Shown one piece after another: positions 34,704 to 42,836 of a stretch of 64,000 nt of DNA (the stretch's first letter is position 1; each line of letters starts with the position of its first letter). The translations under genes were made by a program, and so were the position numbers. Source of the DNA: CAIXDB01 sp038327915 (GTDB taxonomy: Bacteria; Patescibacteriota; Minisyncoccia; Phycocordibacterales; DATDWN01); NCBI GenBank assembly GCA_038327915.1, contig JBBQLO010000001.1, forward strand, positions 1 to 64,000, read 5' to 3'. The notes beneath the pieces were generated by a model that saw nothing but the letters and a program-made list of their open reading frames with translations, did not search any database and had not been told where the DNA came from.

Positions 34704-34922
34704 ATGATCTGTATTAATTTTCGGAGTCACCAAATTACTATTAACGTAGAGGACCTTGATTGTGGGAGTAGACCAGGCAATAGTTCTTCTTTGGTTGTGT
34801 CTAAAGAAGGTCAGGGTCACACCTGCAAATTTGTAGGCATGAACAATACCTACAGTAGTGGAAATTTCGAACTCGAAGGTCAAGCTCTATTTTATCTCAT
34901 GCAAGCGATTGTGAATGTATAG
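34704..34922 (+). CDS. Small hypothetical protein, Shine-Dalgarno-led
   Basis: A 72-residue soluble protein with AAAAGGAG 8 nt before the ATG. It contains two cysteines (DLDCGSRPGNSSS, HTCKFVG) and ends in an amphipathic helix (QALFYLMQAIVNV). No family recognised. It has a two-box promoter of its own and is followed by two hairpins, so it is a free-standing unit between the redox module and the PIF1-like helicase. Same class as the 13897 and 41114 genes. Confidence 0.6.
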   Translation: MICINFRSHQITINVEDLDCGSRPGNSSSLVVSKEGQGHTCKFVGMNNTYSSGNFELEGQALFYLMQAIVNV

Positions 34923-34946
34923 TTTGATTGGAAGGACGGGCTAAAT

Positions 34947-35030
34947 CCCTCAGCCCTAGGCAACGCCTAGGGCTGAGGGACGGATTAATCAAGCGGCGTC
35001 ACTAAGACTCCGAGAAATCGGGGTCGTCTT
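34947..35030 (+). other. Two tandem hairpins after the 34704 gene
   Basis: First, a perfect 15-bp stem (34947-34961 and 34965-34979) with loop AAC. Second, AAGACTCCGA (35004-35013) pairs with TCGGG...GTCTT (35018-35030) around a GAAA tetraloop, with a 3-nt bulge. Neither has a long T-run; the second is followed by ATATATAC. They may end the small gene's transcript or form a structured 3' tail. The 142-nt gap holds nothing else. Confidence 0.6.
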
Positions 35031-35052
35031 ATATATACAAAATATTTCATGC

Positions 35053-35058
35053 TACAAT
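35053..35058 (+). promoter_or_regulatory. -10 box TACAAT, leaderless start of the PIF1-like helicase
   Basis: TACAAT ends 6 nt before ATG 35065. Confidence 0.55.
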
Positions 35059-35064
35059 TGTCAC

Positions 35065-36768
35065 ATGACTCAAGCCGAAGCACTCGACATATTGAAAATG
35101 GGTAAGAATGTTTTTCTTACTGGGCCAGCTGGTAGTGGAAAGACGTTTGTCTTGAATTCCTATGTTGAGTATCTCAAATCAAACGCGGTGGATGTCGCAG
35201 TAACTGCTTCGACGGGTATTGCAGCGACACACCTGGGAGGTATGACCATACACTCGTGGTCTGGTCTTGGTATACGGAGTACGCTGACGGACTACGATAT
35301 CGAAGACATGATGAGTAAACAATATTTGTACAAACGCTTTGAGCGGACAAAAGTACTCATTATCGACGAAGTTTCTATGCTTCATCACTTTCGTCTCGAC
35401 TTAATCGAGTGGATTTGTAGGCAGTTTAAACACAACGACTCGCCTTTTGGTGGTATGCAAATTATACTTTCCGGAGATTTCTTTCAGCTACCGCCGGTGA
35501 CGCGGGGTGACGTTTTAGAATCTGAATTTGCTTACAAGGCAGACTCGTGGGCACGCTCTGATTTCACCATCTGTCATCTTTCGGAACAACATCGACAGAA
35601 AGACGACGTATATCTCGAAATTCTTAACCAGATTCGTCAAAATAATGTGAGTAAAAAAACTCTAGCTCTTTTACAGAGCAGAATAAATCAGGATCCTGAA
35701 TCCGGAGCAGAACCGACTAAACTTTTTACACATAATGTAGATGTCGATGTCATCAATCACCGCCATCTCGATCTGATAGAAGGGGATATTAAAAAGTTTA
35801 TTATGACTTCTCGGGGTTCTCCGGGACTTGTTGAGAGTCTTAAAAAAAGTTGTCTTTCTCCGGAAACACTTGTGTTGAAATTGGGCGCACGGGTAATGTT
35901 TACTAAAAATAGCCAGCAGAATCAATATGGCGAAGATTACCAGCACAGCTACGTTAACGGCACACTAGGTGTGGTCAGTGATTTTAATTCATTTGGCGAC
36001 CCCGTTATTCGCACTATTCAAGGAAATACGTTCAGCGTTTCGCCTGCAAGTTGGAAAATAGAAGAGGAGGGAAAAATAAAAGCAGAGATTTCACAGTTAC
36101 CGCTACGTCTTGCGTGGGCCATTACGGTACATAAAAGTCAGGGCATGTCTCTCGATGCTATGGAGGTTGATTTGTCAAAGTCTTTTGTACGGGGGATGGG
36201 CTATGTTGCGCTTTCTCGGGTGCGATCCCTCGGTGGGATGAAACTTCTTGGTTATAATGCAATGGCTTTGCAAGTAGATACCGAAGTTCTTGCACAAGAC
36301 GCACTTATGCGCGACATGTCCGAGGACACTGGAAGTGATTTGAAAGAAATGACTCGCGGGGAAATAACGGCGGTGCAAAATGAGTTTATGAAAAAAATTG
36401 AACCGGACGAAAAAAAGAAAATAAAAATAAAAGAAGGGAAAATAAAAAAAGAGCAAAATAAATCGACGCATGACATCACGGCTGATTTGCTGGCAGAGAA
36501 AATGTCAATCGGAGAAATGGCTGAGACTCGAAAAATGACACAAGAAACGATAATTTCGCATATCGAAAAACTAATTGAATTAAAAACAAATCCAGACTTT
36601 GCATATTTACGAGATGAATTAGGGCGTGGAGAATTTAAAGATATGTTAGAAGCCTTTGCCAAAGCTAAGACAAAGACTCTCGCTCCTGTTTATAATATTT
36701 TAGACAAAAATAAAAAAAATCCAAGTTACCTCAAACTTCGACTGGCACGGCTTTTTTTGGAGAAATAA
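35065..36768 (+). CDS. PIF1/RecD-like superfamily 1B DNA helicase
   Basis: A 5'-3' DNA helicase of 567 residues. Walker A is GPAGSGKT (about residues 20-27), followed by ASTGIAATHLGGMTIHSWSG, IDEVSMLHHFRLD (Walker B) and GDFFQLPPV. The C-terminal helicase motifs are LAWAITVHKSQGMSLD and GYVALSRVRSLGGMKLL. After about residue 420 comes a Lys-rich linker and a helix-turn-helix segment (MSIGEMAETRKMTQETIISH) of the kind found at the end of RecQ- and PIF1-type helicases in bacteria. Probably acts in replication or recombination; may resolve G-rich structures, which is a family trait. Confidence 0.92.
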   Translation: MTQAEALDILKMGKNVFLTGPAGSGKTFVLNSYVEYLKSNAVDVAVTASTGIAATHLGGMTIHSWSGLGIRSTLTDYDIEDMMSKQYLYKRFERTKVLIIDEVSMLHHFRLDLIEWICRQFKHNDSPFGGMQIILSGDFFQLPPVTRGDVLESEFAYKADSWARSDFTICHLSEQHRQKDDVYLEILNQIRQNNVSKKTLALLQSRINQDPESGAEPTKLFTHNVDVDVINHRHLDLIEGDIKKFIMTSRGSPGLVESLKKSCLSPETLVLKLGARVMFTKNSQQNQYGEDYQHSYVNGTLGVVSDFNSFGDPVIRTIQGNTFSVSPASWKIEEEGKIKAEISQLPLRLAWAITVHKSQGMSLDAMEVDLSKSFVRGMGYVALSRVRSLGGMKLLGYNAMALQVDTEVLAQDALMRDMSEDTGSDLKEMTRGEITAVQNEFMKKIEPDEKKKIKIKEGKIKKEQNKSTHDITADLLAEKMSIGEMAETRKMTQETIISHIEKLIELKTNPDFAYLRDELGRGEFKDMLEAFAKAKTKTLAPVYNILDKNKKNPSYLKLRLARLFLEK

Positions 36769-36880
36769 TGTTGTCAGTAATAATGCATACATCGGGCGTA
36801 TGATGGAATGTGGGGATTACTGTCTGGATTACAAATTATAAATAAAATATAATAATGTAATTATAATTAGTTTTAATAAT

Positions 36881-39800
36881 ATGACTAAGAAAATACATGT
36901 TCGACTGCGCTGTCCTCCATTATTATTTTCATTAGTTATAATATTTGTTTGTTCTATTTTTTTCAGTCTTCCTTTTGGTATTTTTAGTAAAGTGGCATAT
37001 GCCACTTTTTTTCCGCCCTTTCCCCCACCTCCTCCCGGTAATCTTGATCTCAGTATAGATTCTCAGGGTAATATTCCATCAGTTTCTATATCTTGTACGG
37101 TAGGCCATGACTATACACTGGCACTCGTTCACGAAGAAGATGGTGTTGTTTCGTACAGTCCCGGTGTTAAGCAAAGAATATATTGTCTCACAGGCGTGAT
37201 AACATTTGATGGTTTCAATCTTAATGAGCAATTAAAACTGTATGTAGATATACATTACCCTGTATATTATTACATTCGTTCACCACTCGAGTATGTTATA
37301 AAAGATACAACAGGATTGGGTTCGGGGATTGGGTGCAACCAAAACAGTTGCCCACTTATAAATGAAACGGGAGATTTTAATAGTTATAACTATTCTTCAT
37401 ATCTCCCATCGTCAAGTTATTGGCCGACTGTTGCTGCCGGACCGACTTTTGTTACTTATAATTATGTGACGTGGTTTAATCGTACAAATGGAAATGGGGT
37501 CGCAAATGTATACCCACCCTCAGGAAATTCGAGTGTTCTTTTCTTGCCTGGGATTGAAGCAAGTCGTTTATATGTGGCAGCCCAGCCGAGTGCGGGAATT
37601 CCAGAAAGAAGACTGTGGGAGCCAAGTAATGACCAAGACGTAGAGCATCTATATCTCGATTCAAATGGCAAACAGCCCGTGTCTGCATTTCCCGTTTTCA
37701 ACAACATTTACACTCGTGATGTTATTAATAGTGCATACGGAACGATAGGTATTTATGGATCTTTCCTTTCTCAGCTAGAAAAAATGAAATCGACCGACCA
37801 TTCTATCGCCGACTATGCCGCAGTGCCTTATGACTGGCGCCTGTCGCTTGACGATATTTTGAACGGGGGCGTTAAGAGTGGCGAAGGAAGTAATGTCCAA
37901 ATTTCATTTATCTCAACAACTTTTGATCCGTACATTATTTCTGAATTACGTCGTCTGGTTCTCGGCTCAAAGTCAGGAAATGTAACTATCGTGGCACATT
38001 CAAATGGTGGGCTGGTAGCAAAAGCTTTGCTCAAAAGACTTTCGGACACGCACGACCCACTTTTAGAGAAAATAGATAAGCTTATATTGGTTGCGGTACC
38101 TCAACTTGGAACGCCGGAAGCAATCGCCGCAACTTTGCATGGTAAAGAACAGGGTATTCCGCCCGCTTTCCCTGTAATTCTCAATGAAAATACCGCAAGA
38201 GGTTTTGCTCAAAATAGTCCGATGGCATACAACTTATTGCCGGATAACAATTACATTACTTATGTAGATACACCTGTGGTAACATTTGATTCTACTCTAC
38301 CTGACTGGAGTGCAAAATATGGTAGTACGATTCATTCCACCGGAGGTCTGCATACGTTTCTCACTGATACATATGGAAGAGTGGAGGCAACAAGTGTTGA
38401 TGTCAGTAAACCAGATACACTTAACGCTTCGCTTCTGACTGCATCAGAAGACATGCATGCATCTCTCGATGCGTGGCCAATTCCTGAAAGTATTGATGTG
38501 ACAGAAATAGCAGGTTGGGGAGTGCCTTCGACCATGAGTGGAATTGTATATACAAAGAAAAAACAATGCGCCGAGGTTGTGTGTGCAAACCTGCTAGCGC
38601 CAACTGTTGAGCCTAATCCAACGTGGACTATAGATGGTGATGGAACGGTAGTCACTGCGAGTGCTCTGTGGGCAAATGGCAGTACGACCATGAAGAGATA
38701 TTGGGTGGATATGAAGGGATATAACAATGATCATAAACTTCAAACATTAGGAGGATTAAATAATTTTGATCATAAAAATATTCTGCAAATTTATGAATTA
38801 AATAATTTTATTTCAGATATTGTTTTAGGCTCTCCACATCCTCTCACCAGTTATACTTATTTGTCTATCGAAGCTCCTGCAAGTAGAGAAAATCGTTTAA
38901 TGTATTCTCTCCACTCGCCCCTCACTCTCAACCTTTACGACACTAAAGGTCGTCACACAGGTATTTCCACTACCACTGGCCGGATCGAAGAACAAATTCC
39001 TGACACCTACTACACCCAGTTTGGAGATGTCAAATATATTTTTAGTGACGACGCCACGACAAGTGAGGTAGTAATGAACGGCTATGCCACAGGGACTTTT
39101 ACATTTAACATCAATCAATTGCAGGGTGATACACTCATTGCGAGCACCACATTCAAAGATATTCCGACAAGTACGACCACTCAAGTGACTTTAAATATTG
39201 GAGGCTCAGTGAGTACACTCTCTCCTATGAGCATAGATAAAAATGGTGACGGCATTATTGACACAGTGCTCGCTCCCAAACTCAATGGTGTGGTCACTCT
39301 CGACACTACTCCGCCAGTGACTACCGCCACGACAACAGGAACGAGAGGTAAAAACGGCTGGTATACGAGCGATGTATCAGTTCAACTTGGCGCAACCGAT
39401 ACTGAAAGTGGAGTTGCGACCACATGGTATTCAATAAACGGAAAGACGTGGCTTGCGTACAGTACGAGTAGTCCAATTATTGTAAATATAGAGGGAACTA
39501 CCACTGTTTCATATTATTCTACCGACATTGCTGGCAATAGCGAAGCGACAAATACGCGTGTCATTAAAATAGACAAGACTACTCCCGAGGCTCTAATAAC
39601 TTTTGACCCTGTCTCCCAGCAGTTAACTGTTTTAGGTACAGATGCAATTTCCAGCACAACAGTTTTCACTACTGCAACCTCATCACTCATTACCGACACG
39701 GCAGGGCACACTCTCCAGATTTTCTTTACTCAATTACAAAAAAAAGTAAAATCACATATTATTAATCTTGTCGTTACCAAACTCAGCTACGATGGGGTTG

Positions 39801-40075
39801 CAACTACTACATCCAGTGTGATGAAGTACAAATGGATGACAGATGCAATAAATCATTTTAGACTTTTTACCCTCCACGCCGTTGCTTCAGGCACTGAAAT
39901 GGAATCGCACTATCGGCCAAAAAAAGATGTGACAGTTATCATGACTAAACCCAGTGATTTTGATGACGGTACTACTGATGACGATGTTGATTTACGACCG
40001 ATAAAGACAAAAATAAATGGTATGGTTGTGCCGGGACTAAAAACAAATAAAGGAAATATTATGATTAATTATTAA
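36881..40075 (+). CDS. Large exported LCAT-like esterase/lipase with surface beta domains
   Basis: A 1064-residue secreted protein. Signal peptide at residues 1-42 (KVAYA end). Residues about 220-480 form an alpha/beta hydrolase of the LCAT/phospholipase type: SVLFLPGIEASRLY (oxyanion strand), YDWRLSLDDI, VTIVAHSNGGLVAKALLKRL (nucleophile Ser near 373) and VAVPQLGTPEA. A later segment (about 808-900) is an immunoglobulin-like/OmpL47-type repeat (DTTPPVTTATTTG, YYSTDIAGNSEATNTRVIKI, DKTTPEA). The substrate is likely lipid, possibly of a host or neighbour cell (inferred). TATAAT lies 13 nt before the ATG. Confidence 0.82.
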   Translation: MTKKIHVRLRCPPLLFSLVIIFVCSIFFSLPFGIFSKVAYATFFPPFPPPPPGNLDLSIDSQGNIPSVSISCTVGHDYTLALVHEEDGVVSYSPGVKQRIYCLTGVITFDGFNLNEQLKLYVDIHYPVYYYIRSPLEYVIKDTTGLGSGIGCNQNSCPLINETGDFNSYNYSSYLPSSSYWPTVAAGPTFVTYNYVTWFNRTNGNGVANVYPPSGNSSVLFLPGIEASRLYVAAQPSAGIPERRLWEPSNDQDVEHLYLDSNGKQPVSAFPVFNNIYTRDVINSAYGTIGIYGSFLSQLEKMKSTDHSIADYAAVPYDWRLSLDDILNGGVKSGEGSNVQISFISTTFDPYIISELRRLVLGSKSGNVTIVAHSNGGLVAKALLKRLSDTHDPLLEKIDKLILVAVPQLGTPEAIAATLHGKEQGIPPAFPVILNENTARGFAQNSPMAYNLLPDNNYITYVDTPVVTFDSTLPDWSAKYGSTIHSTGGLHTFLTDTYGRVEATSVDVSKPDTLNASLLTASEDMHASLDAWPIPESIDVTEIAGWGVPSTMSGIVYTKKKQCAEVVCANLLAPTVEPNPTWTIDGDGTVVTASALWANGSTTMKRYWVDMKGYNNDHKLQTLGGLNNFDHKNILQIYELNNFISDIVLGSPHPLTSYTYLSIEAPASRENRLMYSLHSPLTLNLYDTKGRHTGISTTTGRIEEQIPDTYYTQFGDVKYIFSDDATTSEVVMNGYATGTFTFNINQLQGDTLIASTTFKDIPTSTTTQVTLNIGGSVSTLSPMSIDKNGDGIIDTVLAPKLNGVVTLDTTPPVTTATTTGTRGKNGWYTSDVSVQLGATDTESGVATTWYSINGKTWLAYSTSSPIIVNIEGTTTVSYYSTDIAGNSEATNTRVIKIDKTTPEALITFDPVSQQLTVLGTDAISSTTVFTTATSSLITDTAGHTLQIFFTQLQKKVKSHIINLVVTKLSYDGVATTTSSVMKYKWMTDAINHFRLFTLHAVASGTEMESHYRPKKDVTVIMTKPSDFDDGTTDDDVDLRPIKTKINGMVVPGLKTNKGNIMINY

Positions 40076-40076
40076 T

Positions 40077-40082
40077 TAATAT
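40077..40082 (+). promoter_or_regulatory. -10 box TAATAT before the 40089 gene
   Basis: TAATAT ends 6 nt before ATG 40089. The sequence is very A/T-rich here, so chance matches are easy. Confidence 0.3.
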
Positions 40083-40088
40083 AAATAA

Positions 40089-40511
40089 ATGAGTAAAAAA
40101 ATAGTTTTAGGTATTGGATCTATCTGTATATTTTATTGGGTTATTTTATTTTTACTAAATTCATCATTGTTCTCTGCGGGTAGACAGTGCTACATGAATT
40201 ATGTGGGAATGTGTGGAAATATTTCCGACTTGATTAGCCATACAGCTTCATTTGTGAGACCTTTTTTTATAATCTTTATCCTCTCTCTTATCACATATAG
40301 AATGCGAGAAGAAATTTTTCAAGCGTGGATTAAGTTTGCTTATGTATGGGTACCGCTTACTTTATTTCTAGTTTTTATTGTTCCAGAATATGATTCTTCT
40401 CTTCTTCCTATTGTAACTAAAGGTCCTATTTCATTTTTCTTTTCTTTTCTTTTTCTCATTATTTCTCTCATCATCATTATTTCTAAATCACATTCTTTAA
40501 AAAAACATTAA
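40089..40511 (+). CDS. Small membrane protein of unknown function
   Basis: A 140-residue protein with four membrane helices (about residues 6-26, 53-76, 84-103, 112-133). Two cysteines (QCYMNYVGMCGN) lie in the first extracytoplasmic loop and could form a disulfide. It starts 13 nt after the large lipase-like gene and may share its transcript. No motif or family recognised. Confidence 0.6.
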   Translation: MSKKIVLGIGSICIFYWVILFLLNSSLFSAGRQCYMNYVGMCGNISDLISHTASFVRPFFIIFILSLITYRMREEIFQAWIKFAYVWVPLTLFLVFIVPEYDSSLLPIVTKGPISFFFSFLFLIISLIIIISKSHSLKKH

Positions 40512-40571
40512 TTTTTGCGTGTGCGAATTCCAAAAATAAGTAGCTTGTAAACTGAAAAATTAAATTTCTGT

Positions 40572-40577
40572 TACACT
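40572..40577 (+). promoter_or_regulatory. -10 box TACACT, leaderless start of the YgjP-like gene
   Basis: TACACT ends 6 nt before ATG 40584. Confidence 0.45.
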
Positions 40578-40583
40578 AATCAG

Positions 40584-41009
40584 ATGTCTTTTTTTACATT
40601 TGATATTATTCGTATTGCCCGCCGTCGTATTCGTCGACGTTCTTCTTCACGACACTCAGTTTCAAAAACATCTGTTGCTCATTACGCACTGTACAAAGAA
40701 GCTGCTCGAATTTTAGTCCATAAAAAAATATTGAAGTTTAATAGCATGTATCATTTTAAAGTGGGTAGGGTAGCTATCCGAAACACGCGGTCGCGATGGG
40801 GTAGTTGTTCCTCGAAAGGTAACCTCAATTTCAACTATAAAATAGCACTTTTGCCAGAGCAAATGGCTGACTACATTGTTATCCATGAATTGTGTCATTT
40901 GGGCGAGTTTAATCATTCAGAGAATTTTTGGAATCTTGTTTTGCATGCTATGCCAGAATACAAAGTAGTGCGGGATGAGTTGAAAAAGAAAGGTATGAGT
41001 TTTTTTTAA
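40584..41009 (+). CDS. YgjP-type zinc metallopeptidase (DUF45)
   Basis: A 141-residue protein of the YgjP/WLM group (M48-related). It has TRSRWGSCSSKGNLNFNYKI, the zinc motif VIHELCHLGEFNHSENFW (HExxH plus a downstream His/Glu) and a basic, Arg/Ser-rich N-terminus. This is shorter than the usual 230-residue YgjP because the N-terminal part is reduced. The substrate is unknown. The 100 nt downstream hold no gene. Confidence 0.88.
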   Translation: MSFFTFDIIRIARRRIRRRSSSRHSVSKTSVAHYALYKEAARILVHKKILKFNSMYHFKVGRVAIRNTRSRWGSCSSKGNLNFNYKIALLPEQMADYIVIHELCHLGEFNHSENFWNLVLHAMPEYKVVRDELKKKGMSFF

Positions 41010-41113
41010 ACATTCTGTTTTTGTATATATTTTGCCTATGTTTTAATATGCAAGGATCTTCTATATTTTTTGACAGGATACTAATATATGCCAGCCTGGA
41101 GTAGGAGGCTGTC

Positions 41114-41611
41114 ATGCAAATTGTTCAAAAGTATTTCGCAGGTCCTTCGGATTATAAAGATGGTCTTGTATCAGCGATAAAACGTGCACACAATTCCATA
41201 TCCCCATTTTGGAGTGATAGGGGTCCCCTCTGTCGAGTAATTTTAACAAGTGATCCAATTGAATCATTTCTTAAGAGGGTCACTGTTTCTTCTCCATGGG
41301 ATAGTATCATTATGTCTCTCCCCCAAACGGGTGTTTTAGAAAAGAATGTGCAAGAATATTTTTTCGCTTGTTTTGCAACGTTTCTCATGGTTCAAAATCC
41401 TGCATTAGAAAGAGTTATTGATGAAGAAGGGGTGGATCTTGTGCTCGCGTGGGTTGTTGAAGGGGGATTAAGAAAAACAACTATTCTAGTCCCTAATTCT
41501 GAAGTTTTTGTTGCGAGTTTTGGTCGCTACACAATCAACAAAAAAACTCTACCGAAACCCATTTTAGATTTTATGGAGTGTGTCACCATACGAGTCATGC
41601 TCGGAGAATAA
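41114..41611 (+). CDS. Hypothetical protein, Shine-Dalgarno-led
   Basis: A 165-residue soluble protein with AGGAGG 5 nt before ATG 41114. It has an even alpha/beta composition (SPWDSIIMSLPQTGVLEKN, then EEGVDLVLAWVVEGGLRKTT) and no signal peptide. No family recognised. A TTGACA at 41070 has no good -10 box at the right distance. A strong terminator follows 24 nt after the stop, so it is a single-gene unit between two leaderless genes. Confidence 0.65.
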   Translation: MQIVQKYFAGPSDYKDGLVSAIKRAHNSISPFWSDRGPLCRVILTSDPIESFLKRVTVSSPWDSIIMSLPQTGVLEKNVQEYFFACFATFLMVQNPALERVIDEEGVDLVLAWVVEGGLRKTTILVPNSEVFVASFGRYTINKKTLPKPILDFMECVTIRVMLGE

Positions 41612-41634
41612 ATTTGAAATGAGGAAGGGCAGAG

Positions 41635-41675
41635 AGCCGGCACAGAGTGTGTCTGTACAGTGTCCGGCTTTTTTT
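41635..41675 (+). terminator. Intrinsic terminator after the 41114 gene
   Basis: AGCCGG-CAC (41635-41643) pairs with GTG-T-CCGGCT (41660-41669), followed by seven Ts. Confidence 0.8.
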
Positions 41676-41838
41676 ATTTTATCTGTTATACTATGTGTAT
41701 TACAAAATAACAAAAAAATGTATGTCAAAAGGAGACGGGCACCGAAAAGAAAAAAAGAAACCAAAGAAAAAGAAATAGTGAGTAACACTATGTGTAATCT
41801 ACAAGTGACGGGGATTAGCAAATGATAAGCAATTTAAA

Positions 41839-41844
41839 TATAAA
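41839..41844 (+). promoter_or_regulatory. -10 box TATAAA, leaderless start of the alkyltransferase gene
   Basis: TATAAA ends 6 nt before ATG 41851. The 175 bases between the preceding terminator and this box contain only a doubtful 36-codon Lys/Arg-rich frame (41718-41825). Confidence 0.5.
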
Positions 41845-41850
41845 AGTAAC

Positions 41851-42135
41851 ATGAAATCCTTTACAAAAAAGGTGAGAGAGGCTGTTGCTAAAATTCCGGC
41901 GGGCAAAGTGTTAAGTTACGGTGAGGTGGCTCGACTGGCAGGCAGTCCACAAGCAGCTCGAGCTGTCGGAGCTGTTATGCGCAATAATTTTGATCCTGCT
42001 ATTCCATGCCACCGAGTAGTCCTTTCTTCTGGTGTGGTGGGAGAGTATAACCGTAATGGTTCAAATAAAAAAATGGAAATTTTAAAAAAAGAAGGTGTGA
42101 AGTTTATGCGAGATAATAGAGTGCAGATGAAATGA
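41851..42135 (+). CDS. O6-alkylguanine-DNA alkyltransferase (single-domain MGMT)
   Basis: Repairs O6-alkylguanine by moving the alkyl group to its own cysteine. 94 residues comprise only the DNA-binding/active domain: KIPAGKVLSYGEVARLAGSP (wing), ARAVGAVMRNN (Arg finger region), the active site PCHRVV and the C-terminal NKKMEILKKEGV helix. The N-terminal RNase H-like domain of Ada/Ogt is absent, as in ATL-like proteins, but the catalytic Cys is kept. Its stop overlaps the EVE gene by 4 nt. Confidence 0.93.
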   Translation: MKSFTKKVREAVAKIPAGKVLSYGEVARLAGSPQAARAVGAVMRNNFDPAIPCHRVVLSSGVVGEYNRNGSNKKMEILKKEGVKFMRDNRVQMK

Positions 42136-42599
42136 AATACTGGCTTTTCAAAAGTGATGCGGAGTGTTATTCAATGGAGGATTTTGTGTTAGAAAGTAAA
42201 CAGACAAAAAGCAAAGTACCATGGGTGGGTGTGCGCAACTATCAAGCTCGTAATTTTATGAGAGAGATGGGTATCGGAGACGGCATTCTTTTTTATCAAT
42301 CGGGAAAAATACCGGCGGTGATCGGTGTGGCCACTGTTTCGGGAAAAGTTCATGCAGACATGTCAGCACAAGACCCGAAAGACGAGCATTTTGACCCGAA
42401 AGCGTCACTAGAAAATCCTATCTGGCAATGTGTTGATATTTCATTTGCTAGAAAATTTAAAAACCAAGTAACTTTGGCAGACATTAAATTTCGCGCAGAC
42501 CTCTGTGAAATGCTCGTAGCCCAACGCGGAGGTCGACTTTCCATTCAGCCCGTATCAAAAAAGCATTTTAAACGAGTGGTGGAAGTTGGGGGAAAATAA
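42132..42599 (+). CDS. EVE domain protein (modified-base reader)
   Basis: A 155-residue protein, a single EVE (PUA-like) domain: MKYWLFKSDAECYSMEDF at the start, then WVGVRNYQARNFMREM, GDGILFYQSG, IGVATVSG and DISFARKF. EVE proteins bind modified bases in DNA or RNA, and many are linked to restriction or RNA-modification systems. Here it is coupled (ATGA overlap) to an alkylguanine repair protein, suggesting a role in recognising or tolerating damaged or modified bases (inferred). Confidence 0.92.
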   Translation: MKYWLFKSDAECYSMEDFVLESKQTKSKVPWVGVRNYQARNFMREMGIGDGILFYQSGKIPAVIGVATVSGKVHADMSAQDPKDEHFDPKASLENPIWQCVDISFARKFKNQVTLADIKFRADLCEMLVAQRGGRLSIQPVSKKHFKRVVEVGGK

Positions 42600-42628
42600 T
42601 GTGGATAACTTCCTTGCAATATTTGCAT

Positions 42629-42658
42629 TTGACAAGTGATAGGCTCTTCATATATACT
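42629..42658 (+). promoter_or_regulatory. Promoter of rpoBC
   Basis: TTGACA (42629-42634), 18-nt spacer, TATACT (42653-42658), giving a leader of about 170 nt. A second -10-like box, TATATT (42826-42831), stands 5 nt before the rpoB start and could give a leaderless form. Confidence 0.6.
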
Positions 42659-42752
42659 ACATCTTAATTCACACGATTGAGTCCTGGCCTGGGGAAATGG
42701 AAAATAAGAAGGGGAAATAGGGGAATGTTTTAATATATAAGTTAAAAGAAAA

Positions 42753-42796
42753 ATAAGTCTTTGAAGGAAGGGCTTATCTTCGTTTTTGCGTTTTTT
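42753..42796 (+). promoter_or_regulatory. Possible attenuator in the rpoB leader
   Basis: ATAAGTC (42753-42759) pairs with GGCTTAT (42771-42777), followed by T-runs at 42784-42788 and 42791-42796. This could terminate part of the transcripts before rpoB. Upstream leader sequence repeats GGGGAAAT twice. Confidence 0.45.
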
Positions 42797-42836
42797 ATTA
42801 ACAAAGGAAATTCCAAAATCCTAACTATATTTTTCT

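Noticed and set aside
41580..41825. 81-codon frame overlapping the end of the 41114 gene and its terminator
   Set aside because: It reads through a strong terminator and has no start signals. The 36-codon end from ATG 41718 is Lys/Arg-rich and without a ribosome binding site, so it is not called.
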